64,000 nt of DNA from Candidatus Brocadia sp. (GTDB lineage: Bacteria > Planctomycetota > Brocadiia > Brocadiales > Brocadiaceae). Positions 17,165-24,790 of this stretch are shown here, piece by piece. Position numbers and translations under genes: made by a program. The notes under the pieces are model-generated. The model searched no databases. It saw nothing but the letters and a program-made list of their open reading frames with translations, and had not been told where the DNA came from. Position 1 is the stretch's first letter. Each line of letters begins with the position of its first letter. The stretch is from contig JABWAQ010000013.1 of assembly GCA_013360945.1 (NCBI GenBank), forward strand, positions 1 to 64,000. Reading direction: 5' to 3'.

Positions 17165-17623
17165 ATGCACCGGCAATTTTTAAAACCGATCGTTACAACA
17201 GTCGCGTTGTGTTTGTTTTATTGTGCTTCGCTTTGCGGATGCGTACTACGATCTCTTACTATTGATTCAGAACCTCCTGGCGCCTTGGTCTATTTGGACG
17301 GCGAACCGATTGGTGAAACGCCTGTAACGACTACGTTTACCTACTATGGAACGCGAAAGATTACGTTAGAAAAATTGGATGCAGAGGGCAGACTCCTCTA
17401 TGAAAGAAAGATTGTCTACGAAAAGATCAAACCACCTTTCTATCAAATTTTACCTCTGGATTTTTTTTCTGAATTAGTGATACCCATAAAGCTGAAGGAT
17501 GAACATTATCTCACGTATCATTTGGATCCTTTAGAGCAGTTACCGAAAAAAGAACTTCATGAAAAGGTCATTAAAAATGCCGAAGAGTTACGGGAGCGAT
17601 TAAGGACACCCGTTACGCGTTAG
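17165..17623 (+). CDS. PEGA-domain lipoprotein
   Basis: A 152-residue exported protein. It has a signal peptide with a lipobox-like L-C-G-C ending at Cys26, followed by a PEGA domain (about 29-70) with SEPPGALVYLDGEPIGETP. PEGA domains are small beta-rich surface modules named after a P-E-G-A motif. The C-terminal half is unique and hydrophilic. It lies 8 bp behind the phosphoesterase gene and is probably co-transcribed with it. Its stop overlaps the stop of the convergent nitroreductase. Confidence 0.85.
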   Translation: MHRQFLKPIVTTVALCLFYCASLCGCVLRSLTIDSEPPGALVYLDGEPIGETPVTTTFTYYGTRKITLEKLDAEGRLLYERKIVYEKIKPPFYQILPLDFFSELVIPIKLKDEHYLTYHLDPLEQLPKKELHEKVIKNAEELRERLRTPVTR

Positions 17624-18123
17624 ATGGTTTGAACAATTTCTTCTGCGGGTTTGCGATACGTAGGTTCCGGAATATTCAACGGATATCCGACCGGTGTTAA
17701 TGCTACAGGCTCAATTCCTGGCGGCAGGTTTAAAATAGATTTTATGAGGGGTGCTTTAAAAGCGGCAATCCAACAGGTAGCCAATCCTTCAGCCGTGGCT
17801 GCAAGGATGAGATGATCCATGGCGATTGTGGCGTCAATATCCGCATAGTTTTTCCCGTCGCTTCGTTTCCATGCCTTTTCTGGGATACTACAGGCACAGA
17901 TGATTATCGGGGCTGTATAAAACCATTCTCCGTTATAAGCATTTTTTAATTGGCGCTTTATTTTTTCATCCTTGATAACTACAAAATAAATGGGTTGTCT
18001 GTTGGCAGCGCTGGGGGCAGACAGCGCTGCACCCATTATACGATTCAACTTTTCTTCTTCAATTGGTTCTGATTTATACGAACGGACACTCCGCCTTTTC
18101 TTTATGATTTCATAAATATCCAT
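17620..18123 (-). CDS. Nitroreductase-family FMN oxidoreductase
   Basis: A 167-residue protein with the nitroreductase entry motif KKRRSVRSYKSEPIEEEKL (residues 8-26), ALSAPSAANRQP (FMN binding, about 33-44) and a C-terminal GYPLNIPEPTYRKPAEEIV. The family reduces nitro compounds, quinones or flavins with NAD(P)H; some members act in cofactor synthesis. The physiological substrate is unknown. The HAD-type phosphatase gene lies 9 bp upstream on the same strand, which suggests one transcript. Confidence 0.9.
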   Translation of the reverse strand: MDIYEIIKKRRSVRSYKSEPIEEEKLNRIMGAALSAPSAANRQPIYFVVIKDEKIKRQLKNAYNGEWFYTAPIIICACSIPEKAWKRSDGKNYADIDATIAMDHLILAATAEGLATCWIAAFKAPLIKSILNLPPGIEPVALTPVGYPLNIPEPTYRKPAEEIVQTI

Positions 18124-18132
18124 ATCTTCCCC

Positions 18133-18807
18133 TTAAAATTCCACGATTTTCCACCGATTCATCTTTGCATATAATCGAAGCAAAGGGCTTGCATTTACAG
18201 CGATGGGGTGGCCCACCATGCGCATAAATTTTACATCTACATATTGATTGGCATAGGCATAAGAAGACGAAAGGTCAATGTTGTATTCCGTAACAAGGCG
18301 ATTTACAACCTTTGCTTTTCCGCCACTGTAGGAATGTATACCGTTTATCTCGCCGGTAATTATGCCTTCGTCGTCAATGGCAAGGTTGGTCCCTATACCT
18401 ATGTCGGCATCACAATATTTCTTGAAACACTCCACGAAAGGACTCAACGTTCCGGATAACAGTATAATCATATGCCCTTTGTCTTTTAGCATATGTATTT
18501 CTTCCAAAGCAGTTACTGAGATATGGGGAGAAATTCTCTTTTTAAAACATTCGTTTACATCCGAAACGATTTTTTCGTATGCCTTATTTTTCAGATAATA
18601 TTTATTTCTTCGAACATATAACCCTTTAAAACGCATAAAGTTATTCAAAAATACCGTTGCAAATCGCAGTAAATCTTCTGATGTAACAATCCCTTTTTCA
18701 ATAAGATAGCGGAAGAAAACCCTTTCTGAGGAGATATTCCTGAGTATTGTTCCGTCAATGTCAAAAATGGCTGCTCTTTTCACAACATTGGATTCTACTA
18801 CGTACAT
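18133..18807 (-). CDS. HAD-IB family phosphatase
   Basis: A 224-residue HAD phosphatase. Motif I is AAIFDIDGTILRN with the nucleophile Asp, motif II is LLSGTLSPFVECF, and a Lys lies in SGGKAKVV. Motif III reads ANQYVDVKFMRMVGHPIAVN; here the usual SDSxxD is altered to ANQYVD, retaining only one acidic residue. The family includes SerB-like and lysophospholipid phosphatases. The weak motif III makes substrate prediction unsafe. Confidence 0.85.
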   Translation of the reverse strand: MYVVESNVVKRAAIFDIDGTILRNISSERVFFRYLIEKGIVTSEDLLRFATVFLNNFMRFKGLYVRRNKYYLKNKAYEKIVSDVNECFKKRISPHISVTALEEIHMLKDKGHMIILLSGTLSPFVECFKKYCDADIGIGTNLAIDDEGIITGEINGIHSYSGGKAKVVNRLVTEYNIDLSSSYAYANQYVDVKFMRMVGHPIAVNASPLLRLYAKMNRWKIVEF

Positions 18808-18972
18808 GCATGTCTTTCAATAAGAATTTGTTAAATTCATAATATTTCATACATACAACAGATTGATTTATTATGGACAGTCACAGAAATCGTAAATGTC
18901 CATAAACAAAATAGTTAAATATCAACATGTTGTACCTATTGTAAAAATATATACAAAATATTGTATTTTCTC

Positions 18973-19001
18973 TTGACAAAATATTATCTTTGTGATAAAT
19001 A
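18973..19001 (+). promoter_or_regulatory. Sigma-70-like promoter of the NrdD-tail-like gene
   Basis: TTGACA (18973-18978), a 17-bp spacer and TAAATA (18996-19001), 216 bp before the start codon of the small gene at 19218. This is a sequence match only. Confidence 0.6.
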
Positions 19002-19056
19002 TACGACTGGTTTGATATACAACATATAGTAATAGTAGTATGTCGGTCTTTAAGAG

Positions 19057-19070
19057 AAAAGGAGGTGATC
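19057..19070 (+). promoter_or_regulatory. Orphan extended Shine-Dalgarno (possible mRNA stabiliser)
   Basis: AAAAGGAGGTGATC would pair with the 3' end of 16S rRNA over about 12 bases, but lies about 150 nt upstream of the only real gene start. The true start has its own site (AAGGAGA). A related element (AAAAGGAGGTAATC, 21671-21684) lies upstream of the pseudopilin gene. Confidence 0.45.
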
Positions 19071-19217
19071 AAAAAAATATAATTTTAACGATGGCAAGAT
19101 TTAGATTATTTGTAGGATTATAGCGCTAAGCTGGTGAACATCTATCAAAGAGGTCAGTATAGTTAAGATCAGAAAGATTAGTAAATACATAACATAAACA
19201 TAAGGAGATATTGAAGC

Positions 19218-19613
19218 ATGACAACAGCAATGCTGGAAAGTCCTTTAGTAAGGGGCAGGATTAGGAGCGAAGAAGAAGTACGGTTGTTTATTGAAGAAAG
19301 ATTGAATGTCTTTGATGCGGCAATTGAAGGGCATGAATTTTTAGAGATAGATGGTAATCTTCCTGGGGATACAGCGCAAGAGGATTGTTTAAAGATTATT
19401 AATCATAAATTAGAATGTGCATTTACCATAGATGTTGACTCTGTGATTCGGCAGGATTTAGAATCCGTTATCCATGCCCTTGAGACGGGAATCACCACAC
19501 ATCTCTATGGAGTCACCAGAATTGTAGGGTACTACAGCCGGGTATCCAACTGGAATAAGTCGAAAATCGGCGAATTACATGACAGGCACATGGGTAAATA
19601 TTCAGTGCGATAA
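19218..19613 (+). CDS. Small stand-alone protein resembling the glycyl-radical tail of class III ribonucleotide reductase
   Basis: The 131-residue protein starts at ATG 19218 after the ribosome site TAAGGAGATA. Its last 32 residues (about 99-130) contain TRIVGYYSRVSNWNKSKIGE and then LHDRHMGKYSV. This resembles the C-terminal glycyl-radical segment of anaerobic ribonucleotide reductase NrdD; Gly104 would be the radical-bearing residue. The first 95 residues are acidic and mostly helical-looking and do not resemble the NrdD catalytic barrel. The four-Cys zinc site that precedes the radical loop in NrdD is absent. By analogy with GrcA (YfiD), an autonomous spare radical domain for pyruvate formate-lyase, it could be a radical-domain replacement or a decoy, but that is inference. 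It has its own promoter, a long leader and a strong terminator. A decayed nrdD end is unlikely given intact expression signals. Confidence 0.55.
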   Translation: MTTAMLESPLVRGRIRSEEEVRLFIEERLNVFDAAIEGHEFLEIDGNLPGDTAQEDCLKIINHKLECAFTIDVDSVIRQDLESVIHALETGITTHLYGVTRIVGYYSRVSNWNKSKIGELHDRHMGKYSVR

Positions 19614-19657
19614 ATATAAACAAAGGTTGATTTCTCCCAAGAACCCCCTTTGTAAAG

Positions 19658-19700
19658 AGCCGTTGCGGTGTACTCGTTACACCGTAACGGCTTATTTTAT
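19658..19700 (+). terminator. Rho-independent terminator after the NrdD-tail-like gene
   Basis: The stem AGCCGTTGCGGTGTA pairs with TACACCGTAACGGCT around a short loop with one mismatch, followed by TATTTTAT. It lies 45 bp after the stop. The convergent stress-protein gene ends 35 bp further on, so it may serve both strands. Confidence 0.85.
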
Positions 19701-19734
19701 GTAAACTAACAACCAAGAATAAATTTATTTTGCA

Positions 19735-20184
19735 CTAAGAAGAGGATGGAGGCGTTCTAACCGTAAGTACCGGACAGGTGGCTTTACGAACAACCTTTTC
19801 CGCCACACTGCCCATTACGACGTGTGAAAGTCCAGTCCTACCGTGTGTGCCAAGCACTATAATATCCGCGCCAATTTCCGTTGCCGCATTAATAATCTCA
19901 TGAAAGGGCACTCCCTTTACGACGATTGTTTCAACCTCCAAAACATCTGTCGTACCTTCTGGCAGGCTTTCCATCAAATTGGTACGGATTTTGGATACAT
20001 CAATCTCGTCAAGCTTATATGGGCTGAATTTGTATATTTCCGTATCATATAAGCGAGTATCTATCACATGCATGAGGTATAATTTAGCCTCATCCTTTAA
20101 TGCCAGAGAGATAGCATACTTTAAGGCAAGATATGAACATTCAGAATGATCCACAGGGCAGAGTATCTTCTTTAATACAATCAT
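19735..20184 (-). CDS. Universal stress protein (UspA family)
   Basis: A 149-residue single-domain Usp protein. It starts KKILCPVDHSECSYLALKYAISLA. The ATP-binding signature lies near the C-terminus: GTHGRTGLSHVVMGSVAEKVVRKATCPVLTV, which fits the G-2x-G-9x-G(S/T) pattern. ATP-binding Usp proteins act in stress and growth-arrest responses by unknown means. The gene lies 24 bp after amrS on the same strand. Confidence 0.92.
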   Translation of the reverse strand: MIVLKKILCPVDHSECSYLALKYAISLALKDEAKLYLMHVIDTRLYDTEIYKFSPYKLDEIDVSKIRTNLMESLPEGTTDVLEVETIVVKGVPFHEIINAATEIGADIIVLGTHGRTGLSHVVMGSVAEKVVRKATCPVLTVRTPPSSS

Positions 20185-20208
20185 ACAATCTCCTATTTAT
20201 TTTTGTGT

Positions 20209-21219
20209 CTAAACACCAATACCATCAATGGTTGCGTTGCACGATGGGCATCTCGAATTGACGACGTTATTTTCAATAATTTGATATCCATATCTTTTGA
20301 TAAGGATTTTATTGCATTTATAGCAGTAGGTGTTTTCGCCGCCTTCCCCAGGCACGTTGCCTTCATAAACATAGCGCAAACCCGCTTCCTTGCCTATTTC
20401 ACGGGCCATTCTCAGTGTGTTCAAAGGAGTTGGCGGTTTTTCAATGAGCCGGTAATTCGGATAAAAGCGACTTACATGCCAGGGGATTTCAGGGCCGACA
20501 TCCTTGATAAATTCTGCAATCTGCCTCAACTCAGATTCTGAATCGTTAATTTCTGGGATAATTAAGGTGGTAATTTCTATCCAGATACCCATCTCTTTGT
20601 AAGAACGGATGCAATCGAGTACTTCATCCAGACGAGCACCGCATAGTTTTTTGTAAGTTTCGTTCGAAAAGCTTTTTAAATCCACATTTGCAGCGTGAAG
20701 ATAGGGTTTTATTGTCATCAGGGCATCGCGTGTTATGTATCCATTCGTTACAAATATGTTCTTGATAGACTTTTGACAGGCTAATTTTGCAATCTCATAT
20801 GCATATTCAAAAAAAATGGTCGGTTCCGTATAAGTATAAGCAATACTTTTGCATCGATAATTCAATGCTTCCTCAACGATCTTCTCCGGTGCTACATCTC
20901 TGCCTGCAATCTGGTCAGGATCATTTGACAGTTGTGATATCTCGTAGTTTTGACAACTCAGGCATTTGAAGTTACATCCCATCGTTGCAACAGAAAATGA
21001 TGTCGTACCAGGATAAAAGTGATACAGAGGTTTCTTTTCAATAGGGTCGATATTTTCGGAAACGAGTTTTCTATAAACGAGGGAGTAAAGTGTGCCGCCA
21101 TGATTTTCCCTGACGCGGCAAATACCTTTTTTACCGTCATCAATGACACAGCGATGGCGGCAAAGGTAACATTTCACCCTTGTGTCTTCAAGCCTTTTAA
21201 AAAACATCGCTTCTTTCAT
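20209..21219 (-). CDS. amrS: AmmeMemoRadiSam-system radical SAM enzyme
   Basis: A 336-residue radical SAM protein. The 4Fe-4S motif is C82-NFK-C86-LS-C89 within ATMGCNFKCLSCQNYEIS, and an N-terminal Cys-rich segment has CYLC and CRHRC. A C-terminal pair of CxxC motifs (CYKC, CPSC) is present as in AmrS/PflA-like proteins. PLYHFYPGTTSFSVATMGCNF is characteristic of the AmmeMemoRadiSam family, which works with AMMECR1 and Memo homologues. Neither partner gene is in this window. The reaction is not established; pyruvate-formate-lyase-activase-type annotation is common but imprecise. A glycyl-radical-tail-like gene lies 0.6 kb away, which may be chance. Confidence 0.9.
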   Translation of the reverse strand: MKEAMFFKRLEDTRVKCYLCRHRCVIDDGKKGICRVRENHGGTLYSLVYRKLVSENIDPIEKKPLYHFYPGTTSFSVATMGCNFKCLSCQNYEISQLSNDPDQIAGRDVAPEKIVEEALNYRCKSIAYTYTEPTIFFEYAYEIAKLACQKSIKNIFVTNGYITRDALMTIKPYLHAANVDLKSFSNETYKKLCGARLDEVLDCIRSYKEMGIWIEITTLIIPEINDSESELRQIAEFIKDVGPEIPWHVSRFYPNYRLIEKPPTPLNTLRMAREIGKEAGLRYVYEGNVPGEGGENTYCYKCNKILIKRYGYQIIENNVVNSRCPSCNATIDGIGV

Positions 21220-21760
21220 AATGGTTTATCTTACAGCTTTTTGTTTGTTCTGGCAAGTGTTTATCTTAACCAAATCTATTCTCGTCCCCGGCAGCAAGGG
21301 AAAACGTAAGGGCTTTGTAAACCAAAATCATTAAAATTTTTTATATTTAGTCTGATTACAATTATTTCATCTACTTCAATATGTTTATGTCTTCGTGGTG
21401 AATAATCATAGTTAGTTTTCTTCTAAACTATTTTTAAATTGTTCCGATATGTAACATAATGAATATTTTGACTTTAAGATTTCAGCAAGAGTTTTATCTT
21501 GAGCCAAATCTAGCCAAATCTCAGTATTGTGTACAGACTCCGATTCTGTTAACCTTATCCAAAATTGATCCATCTTTGAAAATTCACTTAGAGCGGTTTA
21601 TTACCATAATTTCATTTTTTGTGTTTTACAAAAGAACCGTAAACCAATAAAATTGTAAACAGTATTGCCCAAAAGGAGGTAATCGGGAAAAAATATCAAA
21701 TTAAAGTAGCTTATAAAATTGTGAGAGAGAAATGTCAACAATTTTAAGGAGGATTTAGTT
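21220..21760. other. Intergenic region upstream of the pseudopilin gene
   Basis: This 541-bp AT-rich stretch has no convincing gene. It contains an orphan strong ribosome-binding sequence (AAAAGGAGGTAATC, 21671-21684) about 80 bp before the pseudopilin start. The pseudopilin itself has its own site, TTAAGGAGG. I see no clear promoter or hairpin. Confidence 0.5.
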
Positions 21761-22405
21761 ATGAAGGGAAAAAAGAGAAGTACGGGTTTTACATTAATAG
21801 AATTACTGGTTGTAGTCGCTATTATTGGTATCCTCGCCGGTATCCTGTTACCCGTTTTGGGAAAAGCGCGTGAATCGGCTCGCCGGACACAATGTGCCTC
21901 TAACCTGAAACAGATCGGTTTGGCTCTTAATATGTATGCCAATGATAACAATGAAGCATTTCCCACAACAGCGAGCACCACCACTCCACAGGGTGAATTA
22001 GAATCGCTCGGAAAGCTTTTTGATGCGTATATTACTGATAGAAAAGTTTTCAGATGCCCGAGTGATAGTGATGTTTCTGAATTAAACGTTTTAACTTTAA
22101 CAACAACTAATTCCTCTTTCACGGAAAACACATGCAGTTATGGTTATGATGATAATCATACAGCAAATGATGACCCTGGCGTGGTTATTGTCGCAGACAG
22201 ATTAGGAACTGACACTGCAGGCACATGGCTTTCAGCCAACCACAAACATAAAGGACAAAATGTCCTCTTCATTGACGGACATGTTGAATGGAAAGGCACT
22301 GCGACATGTGGTTATTACGGGACCAGCTATGATAATATATGGAAAAATCCTGCGGGTACTCGTACAGCTAGTGCAGTGGGAACAGACACCGTGATATTGC
22401 AATAA
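21761..22405 (+). CDS. Type II secretion/type IV pilin-like pseudopilin with H-x(n)-DG motif
   Basis: A 214-residue prepilin-like protein. A short basic leader ends in G, followed by the methylation/cleavage motif [24 protein letters not shown] (cleavage before Phe10, Glu5 of the mature protein). The globular part has [24 protein letters not shown] and a C-terminal [18 protein letters not shown]. That H-x(n)-DG ending is the hallmark of the planctomycete DUF1559-type pseudopilins, found in many copies per genome. The role in envelope export or surface structure is inferred. A terminator lies 25 bp downstream. The ribosome site is strong (TTAAGGAGG). Confidence 0.9.
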   Translation: MKGKKRSTGFTLIELLVVVAIIGILAGILLPVLGKARESARRTQCASNLKQIGLALNMYANDNNEAFPTTASTTTPQGELESLGKLFDAYITDRKVFRCPSDSDVSELNVLTLTTTNSSFTENTCSYGYDDNHTANDDPGVVIVADRLGTDTAGTWLSANHKHKGQNVLFIDGHVEWKGTATCGYYGTSYDNIWKNPAGTRTASAVGTDTVILQ

Positions 22406-22429
22406 TATAGTTTTACTTTTAGTACTACG

Positions 22430-22470
22430 AAAAGGGTAATGTTCTTTTTTGAATATTACCCTTTTCTATT
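22430..22470 (+). terminator. Bidirectional terminator between the pseudopilin gene and larE
   Basis: The stem AAAAGGGTAAT pairs with ATTACCCTTTT around a 14-nt loop. A-rich and T-rich flanks on either side would let it work for both converging genes. Confidence 0.75.
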
Positions 22471-23287
22471 TTTGTTGTAAAAGCACTTCATTCATGCTCC
22501 CACTTCGGTATCCTTCCATGTCGATTGTTACGTATTTATAACCGATCTCCTTAAATCTCCTGACAATCTCTTTGCGTTTGCCGTTCTGCAAGAGTGCCGG
22601 TATTTCTTCCGGCAATATCTCAATACGTGCAATGGTGTCGTGGTGCCTGACACGGAATTGTTTCAGTCCGATACCCCTCAGATAATTTTCCGCTGCGGCA
22701 ACGATAGCCAATTTCTCTTCGGTAATAGAGTCACCGTATGGAAACCGGGAAGACATGCATGCATAGGGGGGTTTATCCCAGTTGGAGAGTTTGAGGTATT
22801 TTGCAATCTCACGTATGTCGGGCTTTCTTAATCCGCTTTCTTTTAACGGGCTGCGCACATCGAGTTCTTTTGCTGCATCGAGTCCTGGCCTGTACTCCCC
22901 GGCATCATCCAGATTTGCACCATCCGCAACGTTTTTGTAACCTCTTTCTTTTGCAATTTCCCTGAGCTTCCCAAATAATTCCGACTTGCAGAAATAACAC
23001 CGGTTGGGGGGGTTTTGAGCAAACCCCTTGATACTAAGTTCGCTGGTATCGATGGTCATATGGGAAATGCCTATTTCTTCAGCGATCTTTCTGGCATCTT
23101 CATATTCATACGTGGGGTAAGTCTCTGACCGTGCTGTAACGGCCATTGCTTTATCCCCTAATACATCGTAACATACCTTTGCCACGAGGGAGCTATCTAC
23201 TCCCCCAGAAAAGGCCACCACAACACTTTCTAATGTTTTTATGGTGTCTCTTAATTTTTTCAGTTTTTCTTCAGTTTCCATAGACAT
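22466..23287 (-). CDS. larE: ATP-dependent sacrificial sulfur transferase LarE
   Basis: LarE donates sulfur from its own cysteine during synthesis of the nickel-pincer cofactor of lactate racemase and relatives. The 273-residue protein has the PP-loop FSGGVDSSLV (26-35), an RCYFCK motif (96-101) and the sacrificial Cys177 in PPYACMSSRFPYG; this corresponds to Cys176 in the Lactobacillus enzyme. The extra CxxC (Cys97/Cys100) is found in many LarE homologues that may hold an iron-sulfur cluster. No larA, larB or larC is visible in the window. It is followed upstream by nadA on the same strand, separated by 33 bp. Confidence 0.93.
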   Translation of the reverse strand: MSMETEEKLKKLRDTIKTLESVVVAFSGGVDSSLVAKVCYDVLGDKAMAVTARSETYPTYEYEDARKIAEEIGISHMTIDTSELSIKGFAQNPPNRCYFCKSELFGKLREIAKERGYKNVADGANLDDAGEYRPGLDAAKELDVRSPLKESGLRKPDIREIAKYLKLSNWDKPPYACMSSRFPYGDSITEEKLAIVAAAENYLRGIGLKQFRVRHHDTIARIEILPEEIPALLQNGKRKEIVRRFKEIGYKYVTIDMEGYRSGSMNEVLLQQK

Positions 23288-23320
23288 TTCTTTGTGACCT
23301 TTGCGTCTTGTGGTGAATCA

Positions 23321-24226
23321 TTACGACAAATCAAGCATTTTTTGGATAGCTACCCGTGCCTTTACTGCAATGTCATCGGGTACTTTTATTTGGTAAACGA
23401 GATCTTCCAAAGACCACAACACCTTTTCCAGACTAATAAGTTTCATATTAGAACAATCGGCAAGGTGTGTAATAGCATAAAAAGTTTTTTGCGGATTCTC
23501 TTTTTTTAAACGGTGTAAAATGCCTGTCTCAGTGCCAATGATAAATTCTTTCGTATTCGTATCATTACAATATTTAGCAATGCCTGTAGTACTGGCAACA
23601 TGATCAGCCAATGCAATCACGTCTGGTGTACATTCGGGGTGGACAACTACCTTTGCATCAGGATATTCTCGCTTCAGTTTAATAATATGTTCTGCCAATA
23701 TCCTATGATGGGTAGGGCAGAATCCTTCCCATAGTATCATAGGCCGATTCAGTTTAGAGGATATATAGCCTCCGAGACTCTTGTCTGGTATAAAGAGGAT
23801 TTCCTGATCTTTGGGAATTGAGGACACAATTTTCGCTGCATTAGAGGAAGTGCAACATATGTCGCTCTCTGCCTTTATCGCTGCTGTGCTGTTTACATAA
23901 CAAACCACTTTTGCGTGAGGATGTTCTTTTTTCTTTATCTTAAGTTCTCTCAGGGTTATCATGTTCGCCATTGGACAACCCGCATGCTCGTCAGGTAGTA
24001 GTACCAGTTTATCAGGACAGAGTATGGAAGCCGTCTCTGCCATAAAGTGTACACCGCAGAATACAATTATATCAGCTTTCGTCTTTGCCGCCTGCTGAGA
24101 AAGACCTAATGAATCTCCCGCAAAATCTGCAACATCCTGCACATCTCCCCTTTGATAATTATGCGCAAGGATTACGGCATTCCTCTTTTTCTTTAACTCA
24201 TTAATTTTATCTATTAGTATAGACAC
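23321..24226 (-). CDS. nadA: Quinolinate synthase A
   Basis: NadA condenses iminoaspartate with dihydroxyacetone phosphate to quinolinate for NAD synthesis, using an oxygen-sensitive 4Fe-4S cluster. The 301-residue protein contains ILAHNYQRGDVQDVADFAGDSLGLS at the N-terminus and the three expected cluster-Cys contexts: HAGCPMAN (Cys84), EGFCPTHHR (about 170) and ADCSNMKL near the C-terminus. The length is typical. NadB and NadC are not in the window. It probably shares a transcript with larE. Confidence 0.95.
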   Translation of the reverse strand: MSILIDKINELKKKRNAVILAHNYQRGDVQDVADFAGDSLGLSQQAAKTKADIIVFCGVHFMAETASILCPDKLVLLPDEHAGCPMANMITLRELKIKKKEHPHAKVVCYVNSTAAIKAESDICCTSSNAAKIVSSIPKDQEILFIPDKSLGGYISSKLNRPMILWEGFCPTHHRILAEHIIKLKREYPDAKVVVHPECTPDVIALADHVASTTGIAKYCNDTNTKEFIIGTETGILHRLKKENPQKTFYAITHLADCSNMKLISLEKVLWSLEDLVYQIKVPDDIAVKARVAIQKMLDLS

Positions 24227-24492
24227 GGAGAGTAATTTTGTTCGTCTTAATAAATTAGTCCTTCATCGATTTTGAATTTAGCATGCAAATTTTAGCATGC
24301 TAATGATAGTAAACCAATGATAACAAAGTATAAATTATTTTTAAATGTATTTTTAAAAAATTTTGATCAAATTTTAAAACCGTTTTTGCTTGACAAAAAA
24401 AAACTTATTTGATACCATAATTCCACCTAAGTATGATATTCTTAAAGATTTCGGAGGAAGGTTGCGAATCACCTTAGCGATAAAAATACTTA
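24227..24492. other. Intergenic region upstream of tRNA-Val
   Basis: Very AT-rich spacer with the tRNA promoter (24390-24418). The palindromic stretch TTTAGCATGCAAATTTTAGCATGCTAA lies near 24280 and may be a regulator site or terminator for nadA. Confidence 0.45.
24390..24418 (+). promoter_or_regulatory. Promoter of tRNA-Val
   Basis: TTGACA (24390-24395), 17-bp spacer, TACCAT (24413-24418), 75 bp upstream of the tRNA. Confidence 0.6.
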
Positions 24493-24569
24493 GGGCGATT
24501 AGCTCAGTTGGCTAGAGCGCTTGCTCGACAAGCAAGAGGTCACTGGTTCGAGCCCAGTATCGCCCACCA
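24493..24569 (+). tRNA. tRNA-Val (anticodon GAC)
   Basis: Acceptor stem GGGCGAT/ATCGCCC, D-arm AGCTCAGTTGGCTAGAGC, anticodon stem CTTGC/GCAAG with loop TCGACAA (anticodon GAC), T-loop GGTTCGAGCCC and an encoded ACCA end are visible. Confidence 0.95.
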
Positions 24570-24718
24570 TAGATTAATTAAGCACTTCTTTAGAAATTCC
24601 AATATTAATTATTAGTTGCCTCGGTACCTCGGGATATTAAAAGGAAGCAAAGAATCTTATTTTGTAACAATTTTGTTTTTTTGAAATATTTCAACAAAAA
24701 CAACGTATTACCTGCTGT

Positions 24719-24747
24719 GTAGGGGCAGGTTTGAAACCTGCCCCTAC
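24719..24747. repeat. Near-perfect palindrome upstream of thrS
   Basis: GTAGGGGCAGGTTT pairs with AAACCTGCCCCTAC with a single base between. Its GTAGGGGCAGG end resembles other GTAGGG-starting palindromes in this window (6680-6707 and family C). It lies about 45 bp before the thrS start and could act on thrS expression or be an inserted REP-type sequence. Confidence 0.7.
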
Positions 24748-24790
24748 CTTATTGAGTTAAGACGAGGAGCAGCAAACAAGTTTTATTATC

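Larger units (their letters stand above)
18808..19217. other. Long regulatory leader upstream of the NrdD-tail-like gene
   Basis: This 410-bp divergent spacer carries a good promoter (18973-19001) and so an expected leader of more than 200 nt. The leader contains an orphan strong Shine-Dalgarno sequence (19057-19070) that is not placed next to a sensible start codon. A 10-codon frame (ATG 19090, stop at 19120-19122) is too far from that site to be called a gene. Confidence 0.55.

Noticed and set aside
19090-19122. 10-codon leader peptide
   Set aside because: The strong ribosome site lies too far upstream (about 20 bases) and the peptide has no attenuation-type codon run.
24570-24790. T-box leader before thrS
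   Set aside because: No T-box consensus (AARGGTGG-like) and no specifier loop is visible; only one palindrome is present.
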